From: Streptomyces sp. S465
GTDB taxonomy: Bacteria > Actinomycetota > Actinomycetes > Streptomycetales > Streptomycetaceae
Direction of reading: 5' to 3'
DNA: 64,000 nt
Assembly: GCF_026898115.1 (NCBI RefSeq)
Contig: NZ_CP114036.1
Span: 9,480,001-9,544,000 of the forward strand
The position numbers and the translations under genes were made by a program. Shown piece after piece: positions 18,273 through 26,497 of the stretch (positions within the stretch are counted from its first letter, which is position 1; each line of letters starts with the position of its first letter). The notes under the pieces are model-generated. The model made no database searches. It saw only the letters and a program-made list of their open reading frames with translations, and was not told the origin of the DNA.

Positions 18273-18646
18273 CAGCGACGCCCCCTCGCGCCACAGTGCT
18301 GCTGTTTCTCGGGTTCTGGCTCAGCTTCTGTGACGCCTACCTGCGGTGACCGCCGAAGTCCACACCGGATAGGACCCCATCCACGCAAGCGAATTCGATC
18401 TCTGTTCCGGTCACCACCGCACTCTGACTCGGAGAAGACAGCCAGTGCAACCGTTTTTCTCACGAAGTCGGGCCGTGGCCTCCCGGCGTTGCTGGGGCTC
18501 GATCCGGCTGTGCTCGACCTCCCGGTTCTGGGCTCGGGTCAGCTTGGCGGCCACATCGGCGTGGGTGAACCGCCGACAGGTTCCGCTTGAGGAGGTCCGG
18601 CGCGGCAGCGTGTGTGTCCATGTAGTGGGGCAAAGCCCAAGGAGGC
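18273..18646. other. Intergenic region, possible gene scrap
   Basis: About 370 bp. A minus-strand frame at 18440-18590 reads FTHADVAAKLTRAQNREVEH and a charged continuation that looks protein-like, but it has no start or recognisable family, so it is at most a remnant. Confidence 0.35.
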
Positions 18647-18652
18647 TTGATT

Positions 18653-18681
18653 GTTAACCTGGCAACGGTTAGTGTGTTAAC
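18653..18681. promoter_or_regulatory. MarR operator and probable leaderless promoter
   Basis: GTTAAC occurs at 18653-18658 and 18676-18681, and TAACC-N7-GGTTA forms an inverted repeat at 18655-18671. A TTGATT / TAGTGT pair with 17-bp spacing (18647-18675) would start transcription about one base before the ATG at 18683. That fits a leaderless message repressed by its own product. Confidence 0.5.
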
Positions 18682-18682
18682 T

Positions 18683-19123
18683 ATGGGCAGATTGAAGCGT
18701 GAGAGCACGTTGGAGCTGATGCGGTGGATTGTGTGGGGGCAGCGACGCATCGCTGACGACTGGATACGGGAACGCGGCCTCACGCACGAGCAGAGTGCCG
18801 TGCTGGCGTACCTGTCGAAGAATCCGGATGCCATTCAGCGTGACGTCGCGCGGGCCATGCGCACCAGTGCGCCGAGCGTCTCGCGGCTCCTGGCCGGACT
18901 CGAGCGGCGCGGACTCGTGGAGCGCCAGACGCAGGAGGATGACACGCGCAGCCGTCGGGTGCGCGCCACTCCAGCGGGCTCCGAACTGATCCAGGGTTTC
19001 GAAGAGGCCATGGACCGTGTCGAGGAGTCGATCCTCGCGCCGCTGGGCGCCGCAGAGCAGGCGCGGCTCCATGAATTCCTGGAACAGCTCGCGTCCCGGA
19101 TCGAGCCTCCCCGCTCTCCCTGA
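18683..19123 (+). CDS. MarR family transcriptional regulator
   Basis: A 146-residue MarR protein with helix-turn-helix QRDVARAMRTSAPSVSRLLAGLERRGLVERQ and the wing DDTRSRRVRATPAG. The start at 18683 is taken because it follows the predicted promoter/operator directly; AAGGAGG at 18639-18645 is too far away to serve it and too near TTG 18647. The flavin monooxygenase starts 83 bp downstream on the same strand, so the two probably form a resistance or drug-modification operon controlled by this repressor. The inducer is unknown. Confidence 0.85.
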   Translation: MGRLKRESTLELMRWIVWGQRRIADDWIRERGLTHEQSAVLAYLSKNPDAIQRDVARAMRTSAPSVSRLLAGLERRGLVERQTQEDDTRSRRVRATPAGSELIQGFEEAMDRVEESILAPLGAAEQARLHEFLEQLASRIEPPRSP

Positions 19124-19206
19124 CCCGGCTCTACTGCTCCGCACGGCGGCCGGGAGCCTCTCGGGCAGGACCGCCGGTTCATTCACCAACAGTAAGGAAC
19201 GCGTGT

Positions 19207-20292
19207 ATGACTCAGATCACGATCATCGGTGCCGGTCTTGCGGGACTGACACTGGCACGAATCCTGGCGGTTCATGGAATTCCGTCCACGGTGTACGAGG
19301 CGGAGGCGTCTGCTCAGGCCCGGGGCCAAGGCGGCATGCTCGACATCCATGACTACAACGGACAGCACGGGATCCGTGCCACCGGTCTGATGGACGGCTT
19401 CCGATCCCTCGTCCTCGAAGGTCGCCAGGCATCCCGTGACGTGGCGCCTGACGGCACCATCTTGGCGGACCAGCCCGATGACCCCGCCGGAGGCCGCCCC
19501 GAGGTGCAGCGTGGCGAGCTGCGACAGTTGCTGCTGGAATCCCTGCCTGCCGACGGGGTCGTCTGGGGTCACAAGACGCGGAGCGTTCGGACCCTTGACG
19601 ACGGTCGTCACGAAGTGACCTTCGCCAACGGATCGACGATTGTCACCGACATCCTCGTCGGTGCCGACGGTGCCTGGTCGAAGGTCCGACCGCTGCTCTC
19701 CGATGCCACGCCCGCCTATGCCGGACGCTCGATGGTCGAGACGTACCTGTATGAGAGCGACACCCGGCACCCTGCCACCCTGGCGCTGGTCGGCGGCGGG
19801 TCGATGACCGCCTACGACGAAACCACCCGCATCGGTCTTGGCGTGCAGCGCGAGCGCGGGGACACCCTGCATTCCTACGCCATGTTCGACCAGCCGCTCG
19901 ACTGGTTCGACGGCATCGACTTCAATGACGGCCCTGCGGCCGCCCGCACGGTGGCGGCGATGTTCGAGGGGTGGGCGCCGGAGCTCGTCGCCCTGGTCGC
20001 GGACAGCGACATCCCGCCGATTTTCCGCCCCTTGTACGGGCTACCGATCGGGCACCGCTGGGAACATATACCTGGGGTCACGCTCATCGGAGACGCCGCC
20101 CACCTGGCACCGCCGGACGGCGAAGGAGCGAACTGGGCTCTCTTCGACGCAGGCCAGCTCGGCAACGCCATCGCCGAACAGCCAAAGGACATCGACGCGG
20201 CCATCCGCGCCTACGAAGCCGCGCTTTTCCCACGGAACATCGACACCGCAACCGCCGCCGCAGCCTACTACCCCGAATTCAAACCCTACTGA
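19207..20292 (+). CDS. TetX-like FAD-dependent monooxygenase
   Basis: A 361-residue class A flavoprotein monooxygenase. The FAD/NADPH motif IIGAGLAGLTLARIL starts at residue 5, the second conserved motif is DILVGADGAWSKVRP, and the flavin ribityl motif is GDAAHLAPPDGEGAN. The last, together with GGMLDIHDYNGQ near residue 43, is typical of the tetracycline destructase (TetX)/aromatic hydroxylase branch. It may hydroxylate and inactivate a tetracycline-like compound or act in catabolism; substrate is not readable. It follows a marR gene. Confidence 0.85.
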   Translation: MTQITIIGAGLAGLTLARILAVHGIPSTVYEAEASAQARGQGGMLDIHDYNGQHGIRATGLMDGFRSLVLEGRQASRDVAPDGTILADQPDDPAGGRPEVQRGELRQLLLESLPADGVVWGHKTRSVRTLDDGRHEVTFANGSTIVTDILVGADGAWSKVRPLLSDATPAYAGRSMVETYLYESDTRHPATLALVGGGSMTAYDETTRIGLGVQRERGDTLHSYAMFDQPLDWFDGIDFNDGPAAARTVAAMFEGWAPELVALVADSDIPPIFRPLYGLPIGHRWEHIPGVTLIGDAAHLAPPDGEGANWALFDAGQLGNAIAEQPKDIDAAIRAYEAALFPRNIDTATAAAAYYPEFKPY

Positions 20293-20319
20293 CCACAGCA
20301 ACTGGATAAGTCCGAGATT

Positions 20320-20467
20320 TTACCGCAGGCGTTGGATGTGGCGGTGGGTGATCAGGCAGGTGGCGAGACCGAGGAAGGCTTCGTGAATGTCGTCGCGTCG
20401 TTCCCAGCGGATCCGCAGTCGGCGGAAGCCGTGCAGCCAGGCAATCGTGCGCTCGACCACGTAGCAC
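20320..20467 (-). mobile_element. IS5-type transposase C-terminal remnant
   Basis: Forty-six codons of an IS5-family DDE transposase tail, with the catalytic Glu region VVERTIAWLHGFRRLR and then RWERRDDIHEAFLGLA. The N-terminal domain is gone. Its cut end abuts a sigma-factor gene that has lost its own start, which places the insertion inside that gene. Confidence 0.8.
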
Positions 20468-20911
20468 GCGGCCGGTGAGCTGGTCCACCAGGTGCTGATG
20501 CACCTGGCGATGAATTGGGCCCATCTGATGGAGGAGGCGAACCCCGCCGCCTCCGCGTGGGCTCTGCTCAAAGAGAGTGTCGCCGGGGGGCTCCGGGTCC
20601 AGGGCCGCAAGCCCGCGGTGCCGGAGACGGCCATGCCGCAGCTTGTGGTGCGCGCGGTGCTGGAGTCCAGCCGCCAGGAATTCGAGGTCATCGAAAGCGC
20701 TCTGGGCCTGTACCCGGCGATAGCCAGGCTGCCCGAGCGGCAGTTCGACGTGATGGTGCTCCGCTACGTCCTTGGCTTCTCCACCGATACCGTCGCCCGC
20801 ATCATGGGAGTCACCACGGCCACGGTGCGTTCGCACTGCCACTTCGCGCGCCGGAAGATCGCCAGGGAACTGGGCATAGCGTTCGATACGGACTGCGACG
20901 ACGAGGAGTGA
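20468..20911 (+). pseudogene. ECF-like sigma factor, 5'-truncated
   Basis: The reading frame continues into the IS scrap without a proper start. It holds the end of a sigma region 2 (VHQVLMHLAMNWAHL, then ENPAASAW-like EEANPAASAW) and a complete region 4 helix-turn-helix (LPERQFDVMVLRYVLGF, IMGVTTATVRSHCHFARRKI). ECF factors normally have about 40-60 further residues at the front. A GTG at 20492 could give a shortened protein, but core-binding region 2 would be incomplete. The downstream gene starts one base after its stop and probably belonged to the same operon. Confidence 0.65.
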
Positions 20912-20912
20912 C

Positions 20913-21524
20913 ATGACACCGCGCAGCCTTGATGAACTCCTGGCCGACGCCGAGATCCTGCAGCACGAGTACGACGACGAGGACACCGCGGCCTCACGCC
21001 TGCGTATCGAACGCGAGATCGCCGACACCTGGTGGCGCAGCGCGCTGCTGCTGGAGTCCTCCGCTCAGCAGGTCAAGCCCTGGCTCCCTGAGGACGCCCC
21101 CCGCCACCGCACCCCTTTGTGCACGGCCCAGCACGAACAGGCCGCCCACGACTTGCGCAAGCTGTCCACCCTGGTGATCCGCGACTCCCGGGCCGCTCAC
21201 CACATCGCGCTGCTGGCCCAGTCCTGCCGCGTCGAACCCGCCAGCGCGCTGATCTTCGCCTGCCTGCTGCACCTGGCGGACAGAGAGAAAGCACAGTTCT
21301 GGTGGCAGTTCTCCGCCGGCGCCGGAAGCGTCACCGCGGCCCTCTGCCTGTATCTGATGCACATGCAGCGCGGAGAACTACGAGACGCCGAGCATTGGGC
21401 GCACGAAGCCGCCTGCCTGGAACACCTGGAGAACCAGACCAGCCCCAGCGATGATCTGGTCAGCCTCCTGCGCCGACCCCCAGCCAGGGACACCGCGGCA
21501 GTTGGTACAGCCCCCAGTCCGTGA
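20913..21524 (+). CDS. Hypothetical protein downstream of sigma factor
   Basis: A 203-residue soluble, mostly helical protein, family not recognised. The N-terminus is acidic (DELLADAEILQHEYDDEDTA), the middle has HDLRKLSTLVIRDSRAAHHI and a hydrophobic SALIFACLLHLADREKAQFWW. ATG follows the sigma-factor stop by one base, and similar sigma/partner pairs are known in Streptomyces, so a regulatory partner of the sigma factor is a fair guess. With the sigma gene broken, it may now be silent. Confidence 0.6.
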   Translation: MTPRSLDELLADAEILQHEYDDEDTAASRLRIEREIADTWWRSALLLESSAQQVKPWLPEDAPRHRTPLCTAQHEQAAHDLRKLSTLVIRDSRAAHHIALLAQSCRVEPASALIFACLLHLADREKAQFWWQFSAGAGSVTAALCLYLMHMQRGELRDAEHWAHEAACLEHLENQTSPSDDLVSLLRRPPARDTAAVGTAPSP

Positions 21525-21761
21525 TCAACCGCACTATGGCGATCCTGCACTCCGGCGTCGCGGCCGGCACGCGCGTCGTCGACAACCCCGCCCTCGCCGA
21601 TCAGCCGCTGTGCCACTCACTCGCTCCTTCGAATTCGCCGCCCGGCTGGAGGAATGCGCAGCATTTTCCCTCTGACCCGATGTATTCGGAAGCCCCCGGC
21701 AAGCGTGTCCTTGGTGATGCACCGGGTCATGCGGCAGGCGGCTTCAAGAGTGAGGAGGCGG

Positions 21762-21800
21762 CTGTCCCCCGTAGTGCACGTACGGGGGACAGCCCTTTTT
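21762..21800 (+). terminator. Rho-independent terminator
   Basis: A perfect 12-bp stem (CTGTCCCCCGTA / TACGGGGGACAG) with a GTGCACG loop, followed by CCC and five T. Oriented to end plus-strand transcription from the sigma-linked gene; it lies in the gap before the convergent Ig-like gene and may serve both. Confidence 0.8.
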
Positions 21801-21825
21801 CACACGCGTTCACCCGAAGGTCGGG

Positions 21826-23892
21826 TCACACCGGCGGGATGCACGGCCGCAGGGTGCCCGTCGAGGTGACGGTGGCGCCGCCGACGACGGCAGTCGCCTG
21901 GTAGGTGAGGTTGATGATCTGCAGCGGGCCGAGGTTCACCGAGAGGGTGGCGGTACCCGTCGCGTCGGTGATCGCCGTCCCCACAGGCACACCGCCCACC
22001 AGGAACTGCACCGGAATACCCGCGGCCGCCGGCGTCACCGTGGCCGTCAGCGTGGCCGGGAAGAGGAGCGGATTGGACAGGTTGATCCGCCAGCAGGCGG
22101 GGAGAGCCTGTAGCGCTCCCGGAGCCGCCCCGGGCAGTACGAGGATGGGGAGGGGGAGGGAGGTTGTGCCGGTGCAGTTGCAGGCGGTGCCGGTGGGGGT
22201 GGCGGTGACGGTGGCGGTGGCTGTGGTGGCGCCGGCGGTGGGGAAGGTGACGGTCGCTGTGGCCAGGCCGGAGGCGTTGGTTGTGCCGGTGCCGAGTGTT
22301 CCGCTGGGGCTGGTGAAGGTGACGGTGGCGCCGCTGAGGGGTTGGCCGTTGCACAGTACCAGTGCCTGGAGAGTGGTGGGCTGGCCTGCGGTGACGGTGC
22401 CGGTGGGGGGCAGGAGCAGGACTGTGCAGATGCCCTGGGGCAGTACGAGGATGGGGAGGGGGAGGGAGGTTGTGCCGGTGCAGTTGCAGGCGGTGCCGGT
22501 GGGGGTGGCGGTGACGGTGGCGGTGGCTGTGGTGGCGCCGGCGGTGGGGAAGGTGACGGTCGCTGTGGCCAGGCCGGAGGCGTTGGTTGTGCCGGTGCCG
22601 AGTGTTCCGCTGGGGCTGGTGAAGGTGACGGTGGCGCCGCTGAGGGGTTGGCCGTTGCACAGTACCAGTGCCTGGAGAGTGGTGGGCTGGCCTGCGGTGA
22701 CGGTGCCGGTGGGGGGCAGGAGCAGGACTGTGCAGATGCCCTGGGGCAGTACGAGGATGGGGAGGGGGAGGGAGGTTGTGCCGGTGCAGTTGCAGGCGGT
22801 GCCGGTGGGGGTGGCGGTGACGGTGGCGGTGGCTGTGGTGGCGCCGGCGGTGGGGAAGGTGACGGTCGCTGTGGCCAGGCCGGAGGCGTTGGTTGTGCCG
22901 GTGCCGAGTGTTCCGCTGGGGCTGGTGAAGGTGACGGTGGCGCCGCTGAGGGGTTGGCCGTTGCACAGTACCAGTGCCTGGAGAGTGGTGGGCTGGCCTG
23001 CGGTGACGGTGCCAGTCGGGGGCAGGAGCAGGACTGTGCAGATGCCCTGGGGCAGTACGAGGATGGGGAGGGGGAGGGAGGTTGTGCCGGTGCAGTTGCA
23101 GGCGGTGCCGGTGGGGGTGGCGGTGACGGTGGCGGTGGCTGTGGTGGCGCCGGCGGTGGGGAAGGTGACGGTCGCTGTGGCCAGGCCGGAGGCGTTGGTT
23201 GTGCCGGTGCCGAGTGTTCCGCTGGGGCTGGTGAAGGTGACGGTGGCGCCGCTGAGGGGTTGGCCGTTGCACAGTACCAGTGCCTGGAGAGTGGTGGGCT
23301 GGCCTGCGGTGACGGTGCCAGTCGGGGGCAGGAGCAGGACCGTACACAGGCTCGTCGTGACCGGGGCGAAGGTGCATGCGGGGCAGGTCCCGGCGGCTGC
23401 CACGAACGTGGCCGTCACGGACTGACCCGAGGTCAGTAGCACCCCGAGGTCGACCGGGGTCACGACGCCGTTGGTGACGGGCGTCGACACCGTCCCTCCG
23501 CCGGGCAGGGTGTACTGGACCGTTCCGTTGAGTGAGGCGGTATCACCACCGCAGGCGAGGGTTGTGCTGGCCTGCGTGGTCGTGCCCACGGTGGTCAGGG
23601 TGGTCGAGATCGTCCCGGGGGGTGCGGGGGTGATGGTGATCGGTACGACCTCGGTGCCGGTGATGGTGGCACCGCTGGTGTACACCACGGTGATGGTCTG
23701 GGGGCCGGACCCGACGGCTGTGAAGGTGACCGGTGGGGTAGTTGCGTCAGCGGCGACGGTCGCGGTCTGGGTCTGGGCGTCGTAGGTGAAGGTGGCGGTG
23801 TCTCCGGCGCCTACCCCAGCAGGGACGGAAGTGACCTGGGCCGTGAACGTGGTACAGGCCGCGGGGGTGGCGGGAGTGATGGCGACTGGCAT
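21826..23892 (-). CDS. Ig-like domain protein with four tandem 102-residue repeats
   Basis: A 688-residue protein of bacterial Ig-like (BIG/invasin-type) beta-sandwich domains. Residues about 1-95 and 96-180 are two diverged Ig-like units. Four near-identical 102-residue repeats follow, each starting CTVLLLPPTGTVTAGQPTT and holding four Cys (CTV, LCNG, TACNC). A final Ig-like unit closes the protein. There is no signal peptide, LPxTG or membrane helix: it begins MPVAITPATPAACTTFTAQV. It is probably a surface or structural protein, but the export route is unclear. Neighbours are unrelated. Confidence 0.8.
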   Translation of the reverse strand: MPVAITPATPAACTTFTAQVTSVPAGVGAGDTATFTYDAQTQTATVAADATTPPVTFTAVGSGPQTITVVYTSGATITGTEVVPITITPAPPGTISTTLTTVGTTTQASTTLACGGDTASLNGTVQYTLPGGGTVSTPVTNGVVTPVDLGVLLTSGQSVTATFVAAAGTCPACTFAPVTTSLCTVLLLPPTGTVTAGQPTTLQALVLCNGQPLSGATVTFTSPSGTLGTGTTNASGLATATVTFPTAGATTATATVTATPTGTACNCTGTTSLPLPILVLPQGICTVLLLPPTGTVTAGQPTTLQALVLCNGQPLSGATVTFTSPSGTLGTGTTNASGLATATVTFPTAGATTATATVTATPTGTACNCTGTTSLPLPILVLPQGICTVLLLPPTGTVTAGQPTTLQALVLCNGQPLSGATVTFTSPSGTLGTGTTNASGLATATVTFPTAGATTATATVTATPTGTACNCTGTTSLPLPILVLPQGICTVLLLPPTGTVTAGQPTTLQALVLCNGQPLSGATVTFTSPSGTLGTGTTNASGLATATVTFPTAGATTATATVTATPTGTACNCTGTTSLPLPILVLPGAAPGALQALPACWRINLSNPLLFPATLTATVTPAAAGIPVQFLVGGVPVGTAITDATGTATLSVNLGPLQIINLTYQATAVVGGATVTSTGTLRPCIPPV
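22135..23348 (-). repeat. Tandem repeat, 306-bp unit, four copies
   Basis: Unit boundaries marked by CAGTACGAGGATGGGG fall at 22135, 22441, 22747 and 23053, exactly 306 bp apart and in frame. Copies are almost identical at nucleotide level. The two at higher coordinates share GCCAGTCGGGGG where the others have GCCGGTGGGGGG, which suggests unequal crossing-over or slippage rather than independent divergence. Confidence 0.95.
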
Positions 23893-24440
23893 GGTGCAGC
23901 CCCTTCGAGTCAGTGTGTTGCGGGGCTGCCACTCGCTGCCGGGGTGCCCAAGGAACGGAACAGAGAACTTGAAAACGATCTCTGTCCTGACCCCGACAGG
24001 GAGATGGGCACCCCACAGTCGATGGGATCAGTAAAGCCACGGCTTGCGATGATTCACCACACTGGGTGCCGGACATCAGCCTTTTGGCCTAGTGTCCTGG
24101 CTTGGAACCTGCCCTGTCGCAGGGCTTCTTGAAGGAAGACGTGCTGCGTGGATGGAACGTCAGCCGGGGCGCCGCCGTATGGACGGCAACGCGGGGCCAG
24201 CCACGGGGAGAGTGCTCCGCACGGGTGAATGGTTGTGGCCCGGTCTTGCCGGCCAGGCATTGGCGAGCGCACGGTGGCATAGGTATGGCAGCCTGTCCCG
24301 GACCGGAACCCCCGCTGTAGGGGGGCTCGGCTCTTCGGGGCCGGGTTGGGCATAACACTGACGACCGTACCCGCGGCAATCGCGCCTCCTTCACCCTTTC
24401 CACCCGGGCGACCGCCTGACCTGCGGACAGGACGAAGGGC
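23893..24440. other. Intergenic region, no supported gene
   Basis: About 550 bp upstream of the Ig-like gene, which must hold its promoter. Several open frames exist on both strands, but none has a recognisable product or a convincing start. Confidence 0.45.
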
Positions 24441-24663
24441 ACCCTGAATCATCCGCTGGTGGCGTGCTGGTGGGCCCGGGTGATGGTGGAACTCGCATTT
24501 AACGGACACGCCTTGGCCAGTCGATGTCGCCGGCCGCGTCGGCGTGGGCTTGGGTCTGCTGCAGGGCCCGTGTGAAGACTCCGTCGAGGGCGTGGCGGCG
24601 GAAGCGGGTGTACACGGTCTTCCACGGCCCGTAGCGTTCCGGCAAGTCACGCCAGGAGGAAGG
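24441..24663 (-). mobile_element. IS5-type transposase N-terminal remnant
   Basis: Transposase sequence SSWRDLPERYGPWKTVYTRF followed by LDGVFTRALQQTQAH, then after a frameshift STITRAHQHATSG, which corresponds to the first catalytic Asp region (normally VDSTxxRAHQHA). Neither terminus is intact. The element interrupts the alpha-galactosidase fragment next to it. Confidence 0.78.
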
Positions 24664-24709
24664 GACCACGATCGCCTTCCTCGGCATGAAGTGGAACCTC
24701 AAAGGTTCC

Positions 24710-25015
24710 CGTACACGGGGTGTCCGCGAGGTTGGCCACGGTGGCGCGCCGGCGCACCAGCCCTTCGGCTGTCAGCTCAATGGTCAGCGTCAGGCCGAGG
24801 GCCGCCGTCGTGTCGCGTGCGTGCGCGACGACGGTGCCGTGGCGGTCACCGTCGCCCCTCTCGCCGAGGGTGAGTTCGGTACTGGTGACGCGGAGGGCGG
24901 ACGAGAAGTCCGCGCCGCCGCGGTTGCCCACCAGCCCCGGAGTGCCCAGCCGACCCGCCGACTGCTCGGGCAGTACGGAGACCTCGACGGGTTGGTCGAC
25001 GGAGAAGCCGATCGC
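24710..25015 (-). pseudogene. Alpha-galactosidase (GH36) N-terminal fragment
   Basis: About 100 codons matching the N-terminal beta-domain of actinobacterial GH36 alpha-galactosidases: VEVSVLPEQSAGRLGTPGL, GGADFSSALRVTSTEL and LTIELTAEGLVRRRATV. The true start and the entire catalytic domain are missing. It is cut on one side by the IS remnant and on the other by a truncated LysR gene. Confidence 0.65.
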
Positions 25016-25023
25016 AGCTCGGG

Positions 25024-25700
25024 GTCACGTTGCTGGAGCGCACCAGCCGGAGGGTTACCCTCACCGACGCCGGGGCCGTGCTCTTGTCCGAGGCGCGTGC
25101 GATCCTCAGCGCGGTTACCGTGGCCGAGCGGGGTACCCGGCAAGCCGGGCAGAGCCGGCCCCGGCTCGTGCTCGCCGTCAAGTGCGGCACTGCCGGGGAT
25201 CTGCTGACCGAACTCCTCGACGTCTACCAGGCAGAACCCGGCGCGGCCACCGTCGAGGTGCTGCTGTGCGAGGCGCATCAACACCAGGAACCGCTGCGCA
25301 GCGGGAAGGCTGGTGTGGCTCTTCTGTATTTGCCGTTCGACTCGGTGCTTGGACTCGACACCGAAAGTCTGTGCACCGAAGGGCAGGTGGCGGTCCTGCC
25401 GGCAGCCCACCCCCTTGCCGGCCGCACTCGCCTTCGGGTGGCCGAAGTCACCGCGTTGCCGGACCTCCTGATGGCCCGCTGGCCCGACTCCGGTGGCGGC
25501 TGCCCGGAAGGACCCGGGGTAGAAGTCAAGAATCTGACACAGCTCTTCCATCTGGTTGCGCTCGGCCGAGGCACCGTGATCTACACGTCTTTGACCAACC
25601 GTCCGCATCCGCGCAGGTCAACCGACGAACTCAATATCCGCCGTCGCCGGGGTGAAGGACCGGACCGACTCCTCCGGGGTGGTACCAGGAAACGAGCGCT
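25024..25700 (+). pseudogene. LysR family regulator lacking its DNA-binding half
   Basis: Begins in the recognition-helix end of a LysR protein (LERTSRRVTLTDAGAVLL), so most of the winged helix-turn-helix is missing. The effector domain follows with PRLVLAVKCGTAGDLL and VAVLPAAHPLAGRTRL. After RPHPRRSTDELNI the sequence degenerates into Arg-rich out-of-frame residues. It cannot bind DNA as a normal LysR regulator. Confidence 0.7.
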
Positions 25701-25914
25701 GCCGCTTCCGGCTCGGTGTCCGCGAGTACCTTCGCCACAACGCTCCCACCAGCGCATGAAGGTGACACCAGCGGCCCGGCGCCACGCCGTTCGGCCCGAC
25801 CGGCGCACTGTCACATGAGCGTTTCCGCTGGCGGCCGGGGACGCTGGTGAATAGCCCCGGCCGATCATTTCGGCTGTCGTGGCCGTACCCGGACGTGGTC
25901 GGAAGTGGCGCGGG

Positions 25915-26388
25915 TCAGAGTTGGTCATAGATCGCGGCCAGGCGCCGTAGGACGTCGGTGGCAGCGTCCAGGGCGATGGTGTCGTGATGGGCCAGCGCTG
26001 AGGTGAGCGCTTCGGTCAGGAGGGTCTGGCGCTCCTGATGGCGGGCTCTGCCGGCGTCGGTGAGGGAGACCTGGACCGATCTCTTGTCGTGGGTGGGGCG
26101 TTCGCGGGTGACGTAGCCGGCCGCGACCAGGCCGTTGACCAGCTGAGTGGCTGCGGCTGCGGTGGTCTCGGTGGCCGCGGCCAGTTGGTTGATCGACAGC
26201 GGGTCGGATTCAGCCAGCGCCCGAAGGGCCCGGGCGTGGGTGAGGGAGAGCGCGCCCGGGGTGCGGGTGGCGCGTCCGCGCAGCCGGGCGTCAGCGGCGC
26301 TCAGGCTGTACGCGGCACGGGCCAACTGGTCGAGTGCCTGAGGGCGGGTGAGGCTGGTTCTCGGCTGCGGTTCGGGCATGAGCGTCAT
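25915..26388 (-). CDS. MarR family transcriptional regulator
   Basis: About 157 residues. The helix-turn-helix is LSINQLAAATETTAAAATQLVNG with wing RPTHDKRSVQVSLTDAGRA. The preceding helices hold RAAYSLSAADARLR. Start may be 26388 (MTLMPEP) or 26424; the longer one would begin five bases from the operator. It is divergent from the alpha/beta hydrolase gene across a perfect inverted repeat, so it most probably represses both genes until an inducer binds. Confidence 0.86.
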   Translation of the reverse strand: MTLMPEPQPRTSLTRPQALDQLARAAYSLSAADARLRGRATRTPGALSLTHARALRALAESDPLSINQLAAATETTAAAATQLVNGLVAAGYVTRERPTHDKRSVQVSLTDAGRARHQERQTLLTEALTSALAHHDTIALDAATDVLRRLAAIYDQL

Positions 26389-26428
26389 CCTCTCGCGGCG
26401 GGTCGTGGGCTGGTTGACATCCACACTA

Positions 26429-26459
26429 ACCTAAGTACTTACTAGATAAGTACTTAGGT
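26429..26459. promoter_or_regulatory. MarR operator: perfect 12-bp inverted repeat
   Basis: ACCTAAGTACTT and AAGTACTTAGGT are exact reverse complements separated by seven bases, centred between the divergent MarR and hydrolase genes. The AT-rich site stands out in GC-rich DNA, and each arm contains AAGTACTT, itself a palindrome. Confidence 0.8.
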
Positions 26460-26497
26460 AAATCTCCCGGTTGCCCCTCACTGGAAGGACCACCGTC

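Noticed and set aside
21521..21760. Short plus-strand frame starting at a GTG overlapping the previous stop
   Set aside because: Composition drifts and no family is seen; the terminator at 21762 and the convergent gene explain the region better.
22135..23348. Repeat array considered as a CRISPR
   Set aside because: Units are 306 bp, directly adjacent without spacers, and in frame within a coding sequence.
21905..23425. Long plus-strand open frame of about 500 codons opposite the Ig-like gene
   Set aside because: It is the antisense of a repetitive, GC-biased gene; several frames stay open there because the 306-bp unit is divisible by three. The translation has no family features.
24054..24440. 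Open frames on both strands between the Ig-like gene and the IS remnant
   Set aside because: Arg/Pro-rich shadows without start signals or recognisable domains.
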